Positions 15,840-24,029 of a DNA stretch of 64,000 nucleotides are shown here, piece by piece (positions within the stretch are counted from its first letter, which is position 1; each line of letters opens with the position of its first letter). This stretch comes from Feifania hominis (lineage in GTDB: Bacteria > Bacillota > Clostridia > Oscillospirales > Feifaniaceae), in assembly GCF_014384765.1 (NCBI RefSeq), contig NZ_JACRSP010000002.1, positions 558,001 through 622,000 on the forward strand. The letters run 5' to 3'. The notes under the pieces were generated by a model. That model was not told the origin of the DNA, did not search any database, and saw only the letters and a program-made list of their open reading frames with translations. The translations under genes were made by a program, and so were the position numbers.

Positions 15840-16841
15840 ATGCCTCGTGATTTCGCGACTGTGGTCGGCAACGAGGCCGCGGTGTCGGCGCTTCGCAGCG
15901 CCGTCTCCGGCGGCCGGTCCGCCCACTCCTATCTGATCGCGGGCAGCGCGGGCAGCGGCAGAAAGACCCTGGCGGTCGCGTTTGCCGCTGCCCTTTTTTG
16001 CCGCGGCGGCGGCGCGCTGCCCTGCGGGGAATGTCCCCAGTGCCGCAAGGTCTTCGCGGGCCAGCACCCGGATCTGAGCTGGGTGCGCGGCACGGGTGAG
16101 ACCGGCACCATCAAGGTAGACGCCATCCGCGAGGCGCGCCTTGCGGCCTACACTCTGCCGAACGAGGCCGACTGGAAGCTCTGCGTCGTCGACGGCGCCG
16201 AGCAGATGACCGAGGCCGCGCAGAACGCGCTGCTCAAAATTCTCGAGGAGCCGCCTGCGAGCGCCAAGTTTCTGCTGCTCTGTGAGAATCCGACAAAGCT
16301 GCTGCCCACGGTGCGCTCGCGCGTGATCTCCCTGCGCACCACGGCGCCGGCCCACGGCGACGCCGTCGCCTTTCTCACCGAGCGCTGCCCCGACAAGAGC
16401 CCGGTCGACATCGACGCGGCGCTGCGCCTGTCGGGCGGCTATCTCGGCGGAGCGCTCGCCCTGCTGTCGGACGACGGCGCGCTCGGCGACCTTGATCTCG
16501 CCTTTGAGGCGCTCGACGCCCTCTCAGGGACAAGCCTCTACGACGCCTGCAAGCTGCTGGCCGCAAAGGCGGCGAACCGTAAGTGCCTGCTCGCTCTGCT
16601 CGACGCGATGGGGCTGGTGCTGCGCGATGTCATGCTGCTGCGCGCCGGCGCAAAAGCTGCGTCGCTGACGCTGAGCGCCCGCGCGCGCGACATCTCGTCG
16701 CTTGCCATGAAATTGACAAATCAAAGCGCCTCCAATATAATGGACAAGATGGCGAGCGCCCGCGCCGCCGTCATGCAAAACGCGTCGGTTCCCCTCACGG
16801 CGCTCAACCTGTTTTTACAATGTTGGGAGGAAATCCATTGA
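15840..16841 (+). CDS. holB: DNA polymerase III subunit delta'
   Basis: The 333-residue protein is the delta' clamp-loader subunit. It has an AAA+ fold: a degenerate P-loop GSAGSGRKTLA (about 38-48), a zinc-binding module CGECPQC with an upstream Cys (about 57-70), the Walker B equivalent LCVVDGAEQM, and the conserved ALLKILEEPP helix followed by TVRSRVI. Delta' normally does not hydrolyse ATP, in line with the altered P-loop. It starts one base after the darA stop and overlaps ricT by 4 bp (TTGA). It acts in loading the sliding clamp at replication forks. Confidence 0.95.
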   Translation: MPRDFATVVGNEAAVSALRSAVSGGRSAHSYLIAGSAGSGRKTLAVAFAAALFCRGGGALPCGECPQCRKVFAGQHPDLSWVRGTGETGTIKVDAIREARLAAYTLPNEADWKLCVVDGAEQMTEAAQNALLKILEEPPASAKFLLLCENPTKLLPTVRSRVISLRTTAPAHGDAVAFLTERCPDKSPVDIDAALRLSGGYLGGALALLSDDGALGDLDLAFEALDALSGTSLYDACKLLAAKAANRKCLLALLDAMGLVLRDVMLLRAGAKAASLTLSARARDISSLAMKLTNQSASNIMDKMASARAAVMQNASVPLTALNLFLQCWEEIH

Positions 16842-17704
16842 TCAAGGTCTGCGGTATCCGCTTTAAAAAGGTGGGCAAGGTCTACTACTTCGATCCCGGC
16901 GACATCGACCTCGCCGCGGGCGATTTTGCCATTGTCGAGACATCCCGCGGGGTGGAGTTCGGCGAGGTCGTCATGGGCGTTCGCGAAGTGGGCGACGACG
17001 AGGTCGTCCAGCCCTTGAAGCCCATTGTACGCCGCGCAAACGAGGCCGACTACAAGCGCCTGCGCGACAACAAGCAGCGCGAGGAGTCCGCTTTCTCTAT
17101 GTGCCAGAAAAAGATCGCGCAGCACAAGCTCGACATGAAGCTCATCGACGTGGAGTACGCCTTTGACTCCAATAAAATTCTCTTCTATTTCACCGCCGAG
17201 GGCCGGGTGGACTTTCGGGATCTGGTCAAGGATCTCGCCTCGGTCTTCCGCACCCGCATCGAGCTGCGCCAGATCGGCGTGCGCGACGAGGCGAAGATGG
17301 TCGGCGGACTCGGCATCTGTGGGCGGCCCTTCTGCTGCTCGACCCACCTGGGTGAATTCCAGCCGGTGTCCATCAAGATGGCCAAGGAGCAGGGACTCTC
17401 TCTGAATCCGGCCAAGATCTCGGGCACCTGCGGGCGGCTGATGTGCTGTCTGAAGTATGAGCAGGAGGCCTATGACGATCTTCTGCGCATCACGCCGAAG
17501 CCCGGTGCCATCGTCAAGACGCCGAATGGGCGCGGGGTGGTGCTCGACACGAATCTGCTTCGCGGCAAGCTCAAGATCAAGCTGCAGGGCAGCGACGCAC
17601 CGGCCCAGTACTACTCGGTAAAAGACATCTCTCTGGTCAAAGACGGTGTGGTCAAGGTCGACAAAAAAGAGCTCTCCGCGCTGCGTGAGCTCGAGCGGAA
17701 CTGA
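16838..17704 (+). CDS. ricT: RicT (YaaT/PSP1 domain), Y-complex subunit with Fe-S ligands
   Basis: The 288-residue protein belongs to the PSP1/RicT family. In Bacillus it forms the RicA-RicF-RicT (Y) complex that assists RNase Y maturation of mRNAs and also affects sporulation and competence. The cysteine-rich core GICGRPFCCSTHL (about 165) and GTCGRLMCCLKYE (about 200), which binds iron-sulfur clusters in RicT, is intact. The start is TTG at 16838, seven bases after GGGAGG; the ATG six codons upstream would place the ribosome site inside the gene. The TTGA overlap couples it to holB. Neither ricA nor ricF is in the window. A bidirectional terminator follows. Confidence 0.95.
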   Translation: MIKVCGIRFKKVGKVYYFDPGDIDLAAGDFAIVETSRGVEFGEVVMGVREVGDDEVVQPLKPIVRRANEADYKRLRDNKQREESAFSMCQKKIAQHKLDMKLIDVEYAFDSNKILFYFTAEGRVDFRDLVKDLASVFRTRIELRQIGVRDEAKMVGGLGICGRPFCCSTHLGEFQPVSIKMAKEQGLSLNPAKISGTCGRLMCCLKYEQEAYDDLLRITPKPGAIVKTPNGRGVVLDTNLLRGKLKIKLQGSDAPAQYYSVKDISLVKDGVVKVDKKELSALRELERN

Positions 17705-17714
17705 AACAAAACGC

Positions 17715-17749
17715 AAAAATCCCCGGTGCGAAATTGCACCGGGGATTTT
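17715..17749. terminator. Bidirectional terminator between ricT and the zinc-ribbon gene
   Basis: A perfect 14-bp stem (AAAATCCCCGGTGC and its complement) around a 6-nt loop gives a T-run on both strands. It can end the ricT operon on plus and the zinc-ribbon operon on minus. Confidence 0.88.
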
Positions 17750-17798
17750 CATATTCCAAGATCACTGGTATGGGAGCGCATCGCCTGCGCACGGGCGG

Positions 17799-18473
17799 CT
17801 ACGATTCAAGCGGTGTGCCGCAGCGCGGGCAAAACGCATACCCCTCTTTGAGCTTTTTGCCGCACTTGGGACAGGTCTCTACCGCCCTGGAGAGCATCGC
17901 GCCCGGCGGCATGTCGGTGGGCGCAGGCGGCTCGTGCACCGGCACTGCCGGTTCAGATGATGAAATGGGGGCGGGTTCCGCCGGTCTCTGCATTGGCTCG
18001 CTCGCGGCAAGCGGCACGGCCACGGGTTCCGGCAGCTTGCCGTCCGGCACTGGCGTGGCGTGCGGCGGTGCGGCCGCGGGTTCCGGCGGCCTCTGTTCAA
18101 GCGCGCAGCCGCAGCGCCGGCAAAAGCGTGCGTCCGGCAAAAGCTCTGCGCCGCAGCTTGTGCAGTGGGCAACCACACCCGGCGACAGCTCACCGGCAGC
18201 TTCGTCTGCGGGGGCGGCAGGCGGCTCGATGACCTGCTCTCCTTTCGGCGGCAGAGCATGGGGCACAATCACGTCGTCGCCGGTTTGTGACGGCTGTTCC
18301 CTGTCCGCGCGATCGCCGGGCCCCAGCGGGCAGCCCGAGATGGCACAGCCGTCGTTTTTCTCCCAGCAGTCGTGGTGATACATCACATGACAACTCGGGC
18401 AGAGAACAATCAGTCTCGTCTTGTCAAACGGTCCGCCGCACAGCGGGCAGATCGGCTCAAAGCTCGTTTGCAT
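17799..18473 (-). CDS. RING-like/zinc-ribbon protein with proline-rich linkers
   Basis: The 224-residue cytosolic protein has three zinc-binding modules joined by Pro/Ala-rich linkers. The N-terminal one (about 9-48) reads CPLCGGPF, then CPSC, YHHDCW and GCAISGCP; this Cys2-Cys2-His-Cys spacing is like prokaryotic RING-finger proteins. The second (about 105-125) is a CTSCGAELLPDARFCRRCG zinc ribbon and the third (about 203-223) CPKCGKKLKEGYAFCPRCG. It overlaps the upstream membrane zinc-ribbon gene by 17 bp, so the two are co-translated. Function is unknown. Zinc ribbons of this type often mediate protein contacts, and bacterial RING-like folds have been discussed as links to ubiquitin-like systems, but nothing else of that kind is nearby. 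Confidence 0.8.
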   Translation of the reverse strand: MQTSFEPICPLCGGPFDKTRLIVLCPSCHVMYHHDCWEKNDGCAISGCPLGPGDRADREQPSQTGDDVIVPHALPPKGEQVIEPPAAPADEAAGELSPGVVAHCTSCGAELLPDARFCRRCGCALEQRPPEPAAAPPHATPVPDGKLPEPVAVPLAASEPMQRPAEPAPISSSEPAVPVHEPPAPTDMPPGAMLSRAVETCPKCGKKLKEGYAFCPRCGTPLES

Positions 18474-19617
18474 TTCCAGTCACTCCATTCTCCACGTTGT
18501 AAATTCCCCTGACCAGGACATTCTCACAGTCCATGAGCAGCTTGTCCACCGCATAAACGATCTGTTCCTCATAGTCCTGCCAGAAAATTACCCAATTTCT
18601 GTAGAAGACGTCGTCCTCATAGGGATCGCCGCCCTGCGTCCACGCCTGGTATCCCTTGGAGTGGAGCATTTTGTGGAAATTTTCCGGCATGGACTCGGCG
18701 AGAGATTCAATTCGGTCGAAGCGGTACGATTCGATATACTGCCCGAAGCCTGAGTCATTTTGTACAAATTCATTTGCCTCCTTGAGTCCCTTACAGTACC
18801 CCAGAAGCACCTGCTCGGCGTCGAAATACCAGCCTCCCCGGCAGTCCTCCTCAAAAATCCATCGAAAATCGGCAACCGTGTCGAAATATTCTTCAATTTT
18901 TTTATAATACGCGATATTTCCCTGTTGCATCTGCTGTAAATCTGATTTCAGTTTGGAAACAGACTTCGCAAATTCCAGATCGCTTGACAGAAATTCCGCG
19001 GAGAGTCTGTCATACTTTGCAAAAATCTCATTAAATTTATGCAGGAGGCCCCCCTCGCTGTACTGTTCAGCCTGCATAATCTGGGCATACAGGCAGAGAT
19101 CAGCGGCAAACTCATACTCCCCCATGAGCTCAAAAATGTCCTCAGAGGTTTCAAAATGGCCCGTCCGAAGCAGCGCACAGCCCTGCTCATACGCCTCGGG
19201 GAAGAGCAGCTCCTCAAATTCTTCCATGACGCCGCACTCCTGTTTTCCCTGTGCGAGCGGGCGCATTCTGTCAAAGGAGACAAGGGCTGTGCGATAATTT
19301 TTCTTTTTGAGCGACTTCTGTGCACCGGCGTATGTCGCGTAAAAATCGGCGTTTTCCCTGTCGGGATTTTCGGCGGCCAGCTGCTGCATTGCATCCCAGT
19401 CGCGTGTCTCAAGACAGCGCTTGAGTTCCCGATCAAAACGTCTGGGGGCAGAAAAGACCGTCATAGCCAGAACGCCCGCAATGAGCAGCAGCGCCGCAAG
19501 ACTCACGACCGCAACAGCGATGATCGTCTTTCTCTGCCGGAACACCGGCTGCTGCGCTCCGCAAAACGGGCAATAGGTACCGCCCGGAATCTTCTTTTTA
19601 CAGCTTTGGCACTTCAT
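18457..19617 (-). CDS. Zinc-ribbon membrane protein with large extracytoplasmic helical domain
   Basis: The 386-residue protein starts with a zinc ribbon (CQSCKKKIPGGTYCPFCG), followed by one transmembrane helix (about 31-54) and a long, mainly alpha-helical domain of TPR-like character (LKRCLETRDWDAMQQLAAENP, then helix pairs to the C-terminus). Topology places the ribbon in the cytosol and the helical domain outside. The codon use is AT-richer than its neighbours in places. I chose the ATG at 19617 because GGGGAG lies five bases upstream; an ATG five codons earlier is possible. It is the first gene of a two-gene operon with the RING-like protein and has its own promoter. No function is known to me. 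Confidence 0.8.
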   Translation of the reverse strand: MKCQSCKKKIPGGTYCPFCGAQQPVFRQRKTIIAVAVVSLAALLLIAGVLAMTVFSAPRRFDRELKRCLETRDWDAMQQLAAENPDRENADFYATYAGAQKSLKKKNYRTALVSFDRMRPLAQGKQECGVMEEFEELLFPEAYEQGCALLRTGHFETSEDIFELMGEYEFAADLCLYAQIMQAEQYSEGGLLHKFNEIFAKYDRLSAEFLSSDLEFAKSVSKLKSDLQQMQQGNIAYYKKIEEYFDTVADFRWIFEEDCRGGWYFDAEQVLLGYCKGLKEANEFVQNDSGFGQYIESYRFDRIESLAESMPENFHKMLHSKGYQAWTQGGDPYEDDVFYRNWVIFWQDYEEQIVYAVDKLLMDCENVLVRGIYNVENGVTGNANEL

Positions 19618-19643
19618 TCTTTCTCCCCCCATCTCTTTTTAAT

Positions 19644-19672
19644 ATTATATCAATTTTTAAAAGACGTTGCAA
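19644..19672 (-). promoter_or_regulatory. Promoter of the zinc-ribbon operon
   Basis: TTGCAA (19667-19672) and TATAAT (19644-19649) are 17 bp apart on the minus strand. Confidence 0.75.
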
Positions 19673-19688
19673 TCTCATTCTGCTACGT

Positions 19689-19716
19689 AAAAAAGCCGCC
19701 CTCCGGGCGGCTTTTT
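19689..19716 (-). terminator. Terminator of pflBA
   Basis: The stem GCCGCCC/GGGCGGC extended by A/T pairs has a 3-nt loop and a T-run on the minus strand, directly after the pflA stop. Confidence 0.9.
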
Positions 19717-20415
19717 CTACAGCAGCTTTTGCAGCTCTTTTATAATCTGCTCCGGCGTCTCGTCGTAGCAGTCAAAACGAAAGGGCAGCCCCATGGACTC
19801 GTACTTTTCCCGACAGAGCTTGCGAAAGGGCAGAAGCTCGATCGACTCGACGCAGGGGTGGCGCTCGCGCACCCGGCCGAGGGCGCGCACATTCTCCGCT
19901 GTGTCGTTAAAGCCGGCGACAATCACCTGTCTCAGCCTTGTTGCAATGCCGCGCGCATCGAGCAGCGTGAGAAAGCGTTCGACATCGTCGAGGCCGCAGC
20001 CGCAGTATGCGCGGTAGTCGGCGTCAGTCGTCATCTTGTAGTCGAGCAGCACATAGTCGGTCACGTCAAGCAGCGCCTCGACCTGCGCCCCCGCGAGGCA
20101 CCCGCTCGTGTCGAGCGCGGTGTGGATGCTCTCCCCGTGACAGAGCGTGAAGAGCTCGCGGGTGAAATCGGCCTGGCAGAGCGCCTCGCCGCCCGAGACC
20201 GTGACGCCGCCCGACTCGCCGAAGTAGGGGCGCCAGCGCCGCACCCGCTCGAAGAGCTCCTGCGCCGTCATGACCGAGCCGCCTGCGAAATCCCAAGTGT
20301 CGGGGTTGTGGCAGTAGGCGCAGCGCAGCGGGCAGCCCTGCAAAAACACCACCGCGCGCACGCCCGGCCCATCGAGCGTGCCGAGAGACTGAATGGAGTG
20401 AACCCGCCCTGTCAT
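19717..20415 (-). CDS. pflA: Pyruvate formate-lyase activating enzyme (radical SAM)
   Basis: The 232-residue radical SAM enzyme generates the glycyl radical on pyruvate formate-lyase. The [4Fe-4S] motif is CPLRCAYC (about 28-35) with the family context FLQGCPLRCAYCHNPDTW. SAM-binding elements VTVSGGEALCQ and DTSGC follow. Its length is slightly under E. coli PflA (246). The ATG at 20415 shares bases with the pflB stop (TGATG), so translation is coupled; a GTG one codon earlier is also possible. It acts in the cytosol under anaerobic conditions. Confidence 0.96.
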   Translation of the reverse strand: MTGRVHSIQSLGTLDGPGVRAVVFLQGCPLRCAYCHNPDTWDFAGGSVMTAQELFERVRRWRPYFGESGGVTVSGGEALCQADFTRELFTLCHGESIHTALDTSGCLAGAQVEALLDVTDYVLLDYKMTTDADYRAYCGCGLDDVERFLTLLDARGIATRLRQVIVAGFNDTAENVRALGRVRERHPCVESIELLPFRKLCREKYESMGLPFRFDCYDETPEQIIKELQKLL

Positions 20416-22646
20416 CACAGCGCCGTGTGAAAAGTGCGGCTGATGACCTCGCGCTGCTGCTCACGCGAGAGCTTGTGAAAGTTGACCGCATAGCCAGAGA
20501 CGCGAATGGTGAGGTTCGGATACATGGCCGGATTCTCAAAGGCCTCGATCAGGGTCTGGCGGTTGAGAACATTGACGTTGATGTGGTGGGCCATCTGGGA
20601 GAAGTAGCCGTCGAGAATGGCAACGAGATTGCCCGGCCGCTCATCCTCCCTGCGGCCGAGTGCGTCGGGCGTCAGAGTAAAGGTGTTTGAGATGCCGTCG
20701 CGGCAGCAAGCATAGGGCAGTTTCGCGACGGAGTTGAGCGATGCGAGTGCGCCGTTTTGCTCGCGGTTATGCATGGGGTTCGCCCCGGGCGCAAAGGGCT
20801 CCCCCTGCGCGCGGCCGTCCGGCGTGGCGCCGGTCTTTTTGCCGTAGACAACATTGGAAGTGATGGTGAGCGCCGAGAGTGTGTGAATCGCTCCGCGGTA
20901 GGCGGGCGTGCGGCGCAGCTCGGCAATCATATCCTCGAGAATGCTCTTTGCAATCCGGTCGACGCGGTCATCGTCGTTGCCGAATTTCGGGAAATCGCCC
21001 TCAGTGGCAAAGTCGACGATCAGCCCTCTCTCGTCGCGCACGGGGCGGACTTTCGCATACCGGATGGCCGACAGGGAGTCGGCCAGCACCGACAGCCCCG
21101 CGACGCCAAAAGCCATAAAGCGGGTGACGTCCGTGTCGTGAAGCGCCATCTGCGTCTTCTCGTAGGCGTATTTGTCGTGCATATAGTGGATGACGTTCAT
21201 GGTGTTGACATAGAGCCGGCAGAGCCACTCGCGGTAGACATTCAGCCGCTCGCAGACGCGCCCGTAGTCGAGCACCTCGTCGGCGCAGACCTCCATCTGC
21301 GGGCCGAGAGCAGTGCCGGTCATGTTGTCGCGCCCGCCGTTGAGCGCAAGCAGCAAAAGCTTCGGCAGATTGCACCGCGCGCCGAAGAACTGCATCTGTC
21401 GGCCGACCTGCATGGCGGAGACACAGCAGGCGATGGCATAGTCGTCGCCATAGATGGGCCGCATGAGATCGTCGTTTTCATACTGAATCGAGTCGGTGTC
21501 GATTGACACTTTTGCGCAGTAGCGCTTGAACGGCTCGGGCAGCGCTTTCGACCAGAGAATGGTCAAATTCGGCTCGGGGGCCGGGCCGAGGGTGTAGAGC
21601 GTGTTGAGAAAGCGGTAGGAGCTTTTGGTGACGAGTGTGCGCCCGTCGTCCGCCATGCCGCCGACCGCCTCGGTGATCCACATGGGGTCGCCGCCGAAGA
21701 GCTCGTTGTACTCGGGCGTTCTCAGATGGCGCGCCATGCGCAGCTTCATGACAAAGTCATCGATAAGTTCCTGCGCGCCGCTCTCGTCGAGAAGCCCGTC
21801 GCGGATGTCGCGCGCAAGGTAGATGTCAAAAAAGCTCGACACCCGCCCGAGACTCATCGCGGCGCCGTTTTGCTCCTTGATGGCGCCGAGATAACCGAAA
21901 TAGGTCCACTGGATGGCCTCGCGCGCGTCGCGCGCCGGGGCGCTGATATCATATCCGTAGAGGGCCGCCATCTCCTTGAGCTTGCCTAGAAAGGCGATCT
22001 GCTGAAAGAGCTCCTCCGACAGGCGGATGGAGTCGGCGTCCATCGTGCCCTCGCCGAGCGCCGCCTTGTCGCGGCGTTTGCACTCGATCAGCCGGTCAAC
22101 GCCGTAGAGCGCGACGCGGCGGTAGTCGCCGATGATGCGCCCTCTCCCATAGGCGTCGGGAAGCCCCGTGATGATACCGCAGTGGCGCGCGGCGCGCATC
22201 TCGTCGGTGTAGACGCGAAAGACGCCGTCGTTGTGGGTGGTGCGGTACTGAAACTCGTCTTCAATCTTCTGCGAGAGCTCGTACCCGTAGGCCTCACAGG
22301 CTGCGCGGGCCATGCGGATGCCCCCGAAAGGATTGACGCCGCGCTTGAGCGGGCGGTTGGTCTGAAGCCCCACAATGAGTTCGCGCTCGCGGTCGAGATA
22401 GCCCGGGCGATAGCTCGTCAGAGACGAGACCGTGCTCGTGTCGATGTCGAGCACACCCCCGAAAGCCCGCTCGGTCTCAAGGAGCTTTTGCAGCTTGTCC
22501 ATCAGGGCCGATGTGCGCTGTGTGGCCCCCGAGAGAAAGCTCTCGTCGCCCTCGTAAGGCGTGACGTTTTTTGCAATGAAATCGCGCACGTCGATCGTGT
22601 CGCACCATGCGCCCGGATGAAACGTCTCCCATGCCTGCTGTCTCAT
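20415..22646 (-). CDS. pflB: Pyruvate formate-lyase (formate C-acetyltransferase)
   Basis: The 743-residue glycyl-radical enzyme converts pyruvate and CoA to acetyl-CoA and formate. The adjacent catalytic cysteines are in IACCVSAMQ (about 407) and the glycyl radical site is RVSGYAVNF (about 718), inside the conserved NVNVLNRQTLIEAFENPAMYPNLT region. The length fits E. coli PflB (760). The ATG at 22646 follows GGGAGGAG; the longer open frame would run into the riboswitch terminator. It lies directly behind a ZTP riboswitch, the association that first gave the pfl RNA motif its name. Its formate feeds 10-formyl-THF and purine synthesis, which explains that control. Confidence 0.97.
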   Translation of the reverse strand: MRQQAWETFHPGAWCDTIDVRDFIAKNVTPYEGDESFLSGATQRTSALMDKLQKLLETERAFGGVLDIDTSTVSSLTSYRPGYLDRERELIVGLQTNRPLKRGVNPFGGIRMARAACEAYGYELSQKIEDEFQYRTTHNDGVFRVYTDEMRAARHCGIITGLPDAYGRGRIIGDYRRVALYGVDRLIECKRRDKAALGEGTMDADSIRLSEELFQQIAFLGKLKEMAALYGYDISAPARDAREAIQWTYFGYLGAIKEQNGAAMSLGRVSSFFDIYLARDIRDGLLDESGAQELIDDFVMKLRMARHLRTPEYNELFGGDPMWITEAVGGMADDGRTLVTKSSYRFLNTLYTLGPAPEPNLTILWSKALPEPFKRYCAKVSIDTDSIQYENDDLMRPIYGDDYAIACCVSAMQVGRQMQFFGARCNLPKLLLLALNGGRDNMTGTALGPQMEVCADEVLDYGRVCERLNVYREWLCRLYVNTMNVIHYMHDKYAYEKTQMALHDTDVTRFMAFGVAGLSVLADSLSAIRYAKVRPVRDERGLIVDFATEGDFPKFGNDDDRVDRIAKSILEDMIAELRRTPAYRGAIHTLSALTITSNVVYGKKTGATPDGRAQGEPFAPGANPMHNREQNGALASLNSVAKLPYACCRDGISNTFTLTPDALGRREDERPGNLVAILDGYFSQMAHHINVNVLNRQTLIEAFENPAMYPNLTIRVSGYAVNFHKLSREQQREVISRTFHTAL

Positions 22647-22682
22647 TGATACTCCTCCCTCTCTCGCCGTGAAACGGCTCTG

Positions 22683-22804
22683 GCCAAAACAAAAGGGCAG
22701 TCTCACCCTGTCGGTGAAACTGCCCAGACGGTCGGCCGGTTATCGTTTCGCACTTCCCTGTGGTAATCCACATGTTCCGTCAGCGGCGCGAAACCTCTTG
22801 CTGT
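22683..22804 (-). promoter_or_regulatory. ZTP/ZMP (pfl) riboswitch with overlapping terminator, controls pflBA
   Basis: The minus-strand leader folds as a pfl-type aptamer. P1 arms are UUUCGC (near 22795) and GCGAAA (near 22745). The inner hairpin GUGGAUUACCAC is followed by AGGGAAGUGCG. The 3' conserved element CCGUCUGGGC sits at 22722-22731. The GGGC of that element is also the start of a 13-bp terminator stem (22695-22707 with 22713-22725, one mismatch) followed by UUUUGUUUU. Ligand binding would hold GGGC in the pseudoknot and block the terminator, so this reads as an ON switch. The alarmone ZTP/ZMP accumulates on 10-formyl-THF shortage, and PFL makes the formate needed. Identification rests on conserved sequence and gene context; it has not been tested by covariance search here. 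Confidence 0.9.
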
Positions 22805-22810
22805 GTCTTC

Positions 22811-22839
22811 AGTATACCGGACGCAGCTCCCTCTGTCAA
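22811..22839 (-). promoter_or_regulatory. Promoter of the riboswitch-pflBA operon
   Basis: TTGACA (22834-22839) and TATACT (22811-22816) are 17 bp apart on the minus strand. The -35 box overlaps the stop codon of the cyclase-like gene. Confidence 0.9.
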
Positions 22840-23633
22840 ACGTCAGATTGACCGAATCTGACCGCCGGATCGCCGCATTCTTCGTCAGTGAGCAACAGCT
22901 TGGAGAAGTCGCACTTCTGCTTTTCCCCCAATTCGCTGACCGTGTCGTTGTAATAGGAGCGCAGCCACTCGTATTTGGCGCGCACACGGTCGCCGGACGG
23001 ATTGGCGCCTGCAATCAGCTCGCGGACATCCTCGATGCCGCACAGGCCGTCGCCGCTGTCATGGGAACGCAGAATGTCGCCGCGTGCGCCGCACATCTTG
23101 AACGTGCCCGGGAGATAGTCGACGTAGTAAAAACCATCCGCATCTTTTCTGAAGTCCTCATACTCAAACTGAACCCATTTGCCGCGGTAGGTGGCAAGGC
23201 CGCTTGCAAGAACCTCAGGGCGCACAATACAGCGCGGGTAGATGGCGCAGTTCTCCTGCAGCTCATAGGCCTCGACGAGCGCCGGGCCGAAGACGATGTT
23301 GTCTCTGTGATAGAGCTCTCCCTCGGCGATGGCTCCCCGCAGCAGAATGCCCTCTTTCAGGGCCATGCTTGTCAGGACTTTGACCACCGAGGTCAGCTTG
23401 TGGAAGCAGGAGCTTCTCCGCCTCGGAACCGAAATGACAATGCTGTCGGAGATGGACGTGACCGCAAGATCAGTCAGGTGAATGCCACGCAGATCCATGT
23501 CGCAGAATTTGTTGATTGCCGCAAAAAAACCGGCGAAGAACACATGGCGGCTCGGGTCGTTGACAAGCCCCCGAAAGCCCAGAATATCCAAAAACGCGAC
23601 AAAGCGGCGCTCATACAGCTTTGACTTGCCCAT
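22836..23633 (-). CDS. Class III nucleotidyl cyclase-like protein, stand-alone
   Basis: The 265-residue soluble protein shows the motif order of class III adenylate/guanylate cyclases: FVAFLDILGFRGLV (first metal Asp, D16), SISDSIVIS (second metal Asp, D63) and LRGAIAEGELYHRDNIVFGPALVEAYELQ (the R-G-x-x-x-G then G-x-x-V-x-x-A pattern, about 98-126). No transmembrane helix, receptor domain or effector domain is attached. The base-selecting residues cannot be judged by eye, so it may be an active cyclase, a cyclase with another product, or a catalytically dead fold. The start has a GAGGTGATACAATG context. It is monocistronic. Nucleotide cyclases of similar stand-alone form occur in anti-phage Pycsar systems, but no effector gene is adjacent here. 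Confidence 0.68.
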   Translation of the reverse strand: MGKSKLYERRFVAFLDILGFRGLVNDPSRHVFFAGFFAAINKFCDMDLRGIHLTDLAVTSISDSIVISVPRRRSSCFHKLTSVVKVLTSMALKEGILLRGAIAEGELYHRDNIVFGPALVEAYELQENCAIYPRCIVRPEVLASGLATYRGKWVQFEYEDFRKDADGFYYVDYLPGTFKMCGARGDILRSHDSGDGLCGIEDVRELIAGANPSGDRVRAKYEWLRSYYNDTVSELGEKQKCDFSKLLLTDEECGDPAVRFGQSDV

Positions 23634-23650
23634 TGTATCACCTCGGGTAT

Positions 23651-23679
23651 ATCATAGCATGAAAAAGGCGCCCCGGCAA
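23651..23679 (-). promoter_or_regulatory. Probable promoter of the cyclase-like gene
   Basis: TATGAT (23651-23656) with TTGCCG (23674-23679) 17 bp upstream on the minus strand. The -35 box lies inside the trxA terminator stem. Confidence 0.5.
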
Positions 23680-23691
23680 TGCCGGGGCGCC
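23661..23691 (-). terminator. Terminator of the copZ-like/trxA operon
   Basis: A perfect 11-bp stem GGCGCCCCGGC/GCCGGGGCGCC with a 3-nt loop is followed on the minus strand by TTTTTC. Confidence 0.93.
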
Positions 23692-23703
23692 GCAGATTCT
23701 CTA

Positions 23704-24018
23704 TCAGATGCCGAGTGTCGCCTTGAGCTGATCCATGGTCTGAAAGCCGACGGCTTTCTTCTTCGGCTCGCCGTTTTCAAACAGCACGATGGTCGGAATG
23801 CTCATCACGCCGTAACGCGCAGCGAGCTCGCCCTGCTTGTCGATGTCGACCTTGCCGACCTTGTACTTTCCGGCGCTGTCGGCTTCAAGCTGCTCGATGA
23901 CCGGCGCGATCATCTGGCACGGCCCGCACCAGGTCGCCCAGAAGTCCACCACCACCGGCACATCGGACTTCATCACTTCGCTCTCAAAGCTGTTCTCGTC
24001 AAAATGCAGTACTGCCAT
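23704..24018 (-). CDS. trxA: Thioredoxin
   Basis: The 104-residue cytosolic thiol-disulfide oxidoreductase has the canonical WCGPC active site in FWATWCGPCQMIAPV (about 28-36) and the cis-proline region YGVMSIPTIVLFENG. The TAGGAGG ribosome site lies in the 11-bp gap after the metal-binding-like gene. The gap and the shared terminator indicate one operon. Thioredoxin reductase is not in the window. Confidence 0.97.
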   Translation of the reverse strand: MAVLHFDENSFESEVMKSDVPVVVDFWATWCGPCQMIAPVIEQLEADSAGKYKVGKVDIDKQGELAARYGVMSIPTIVLFENGEPKKKAVGFQTMDQLKATLGI

Positions 24019-24029
24019 GTTTCTACCTC

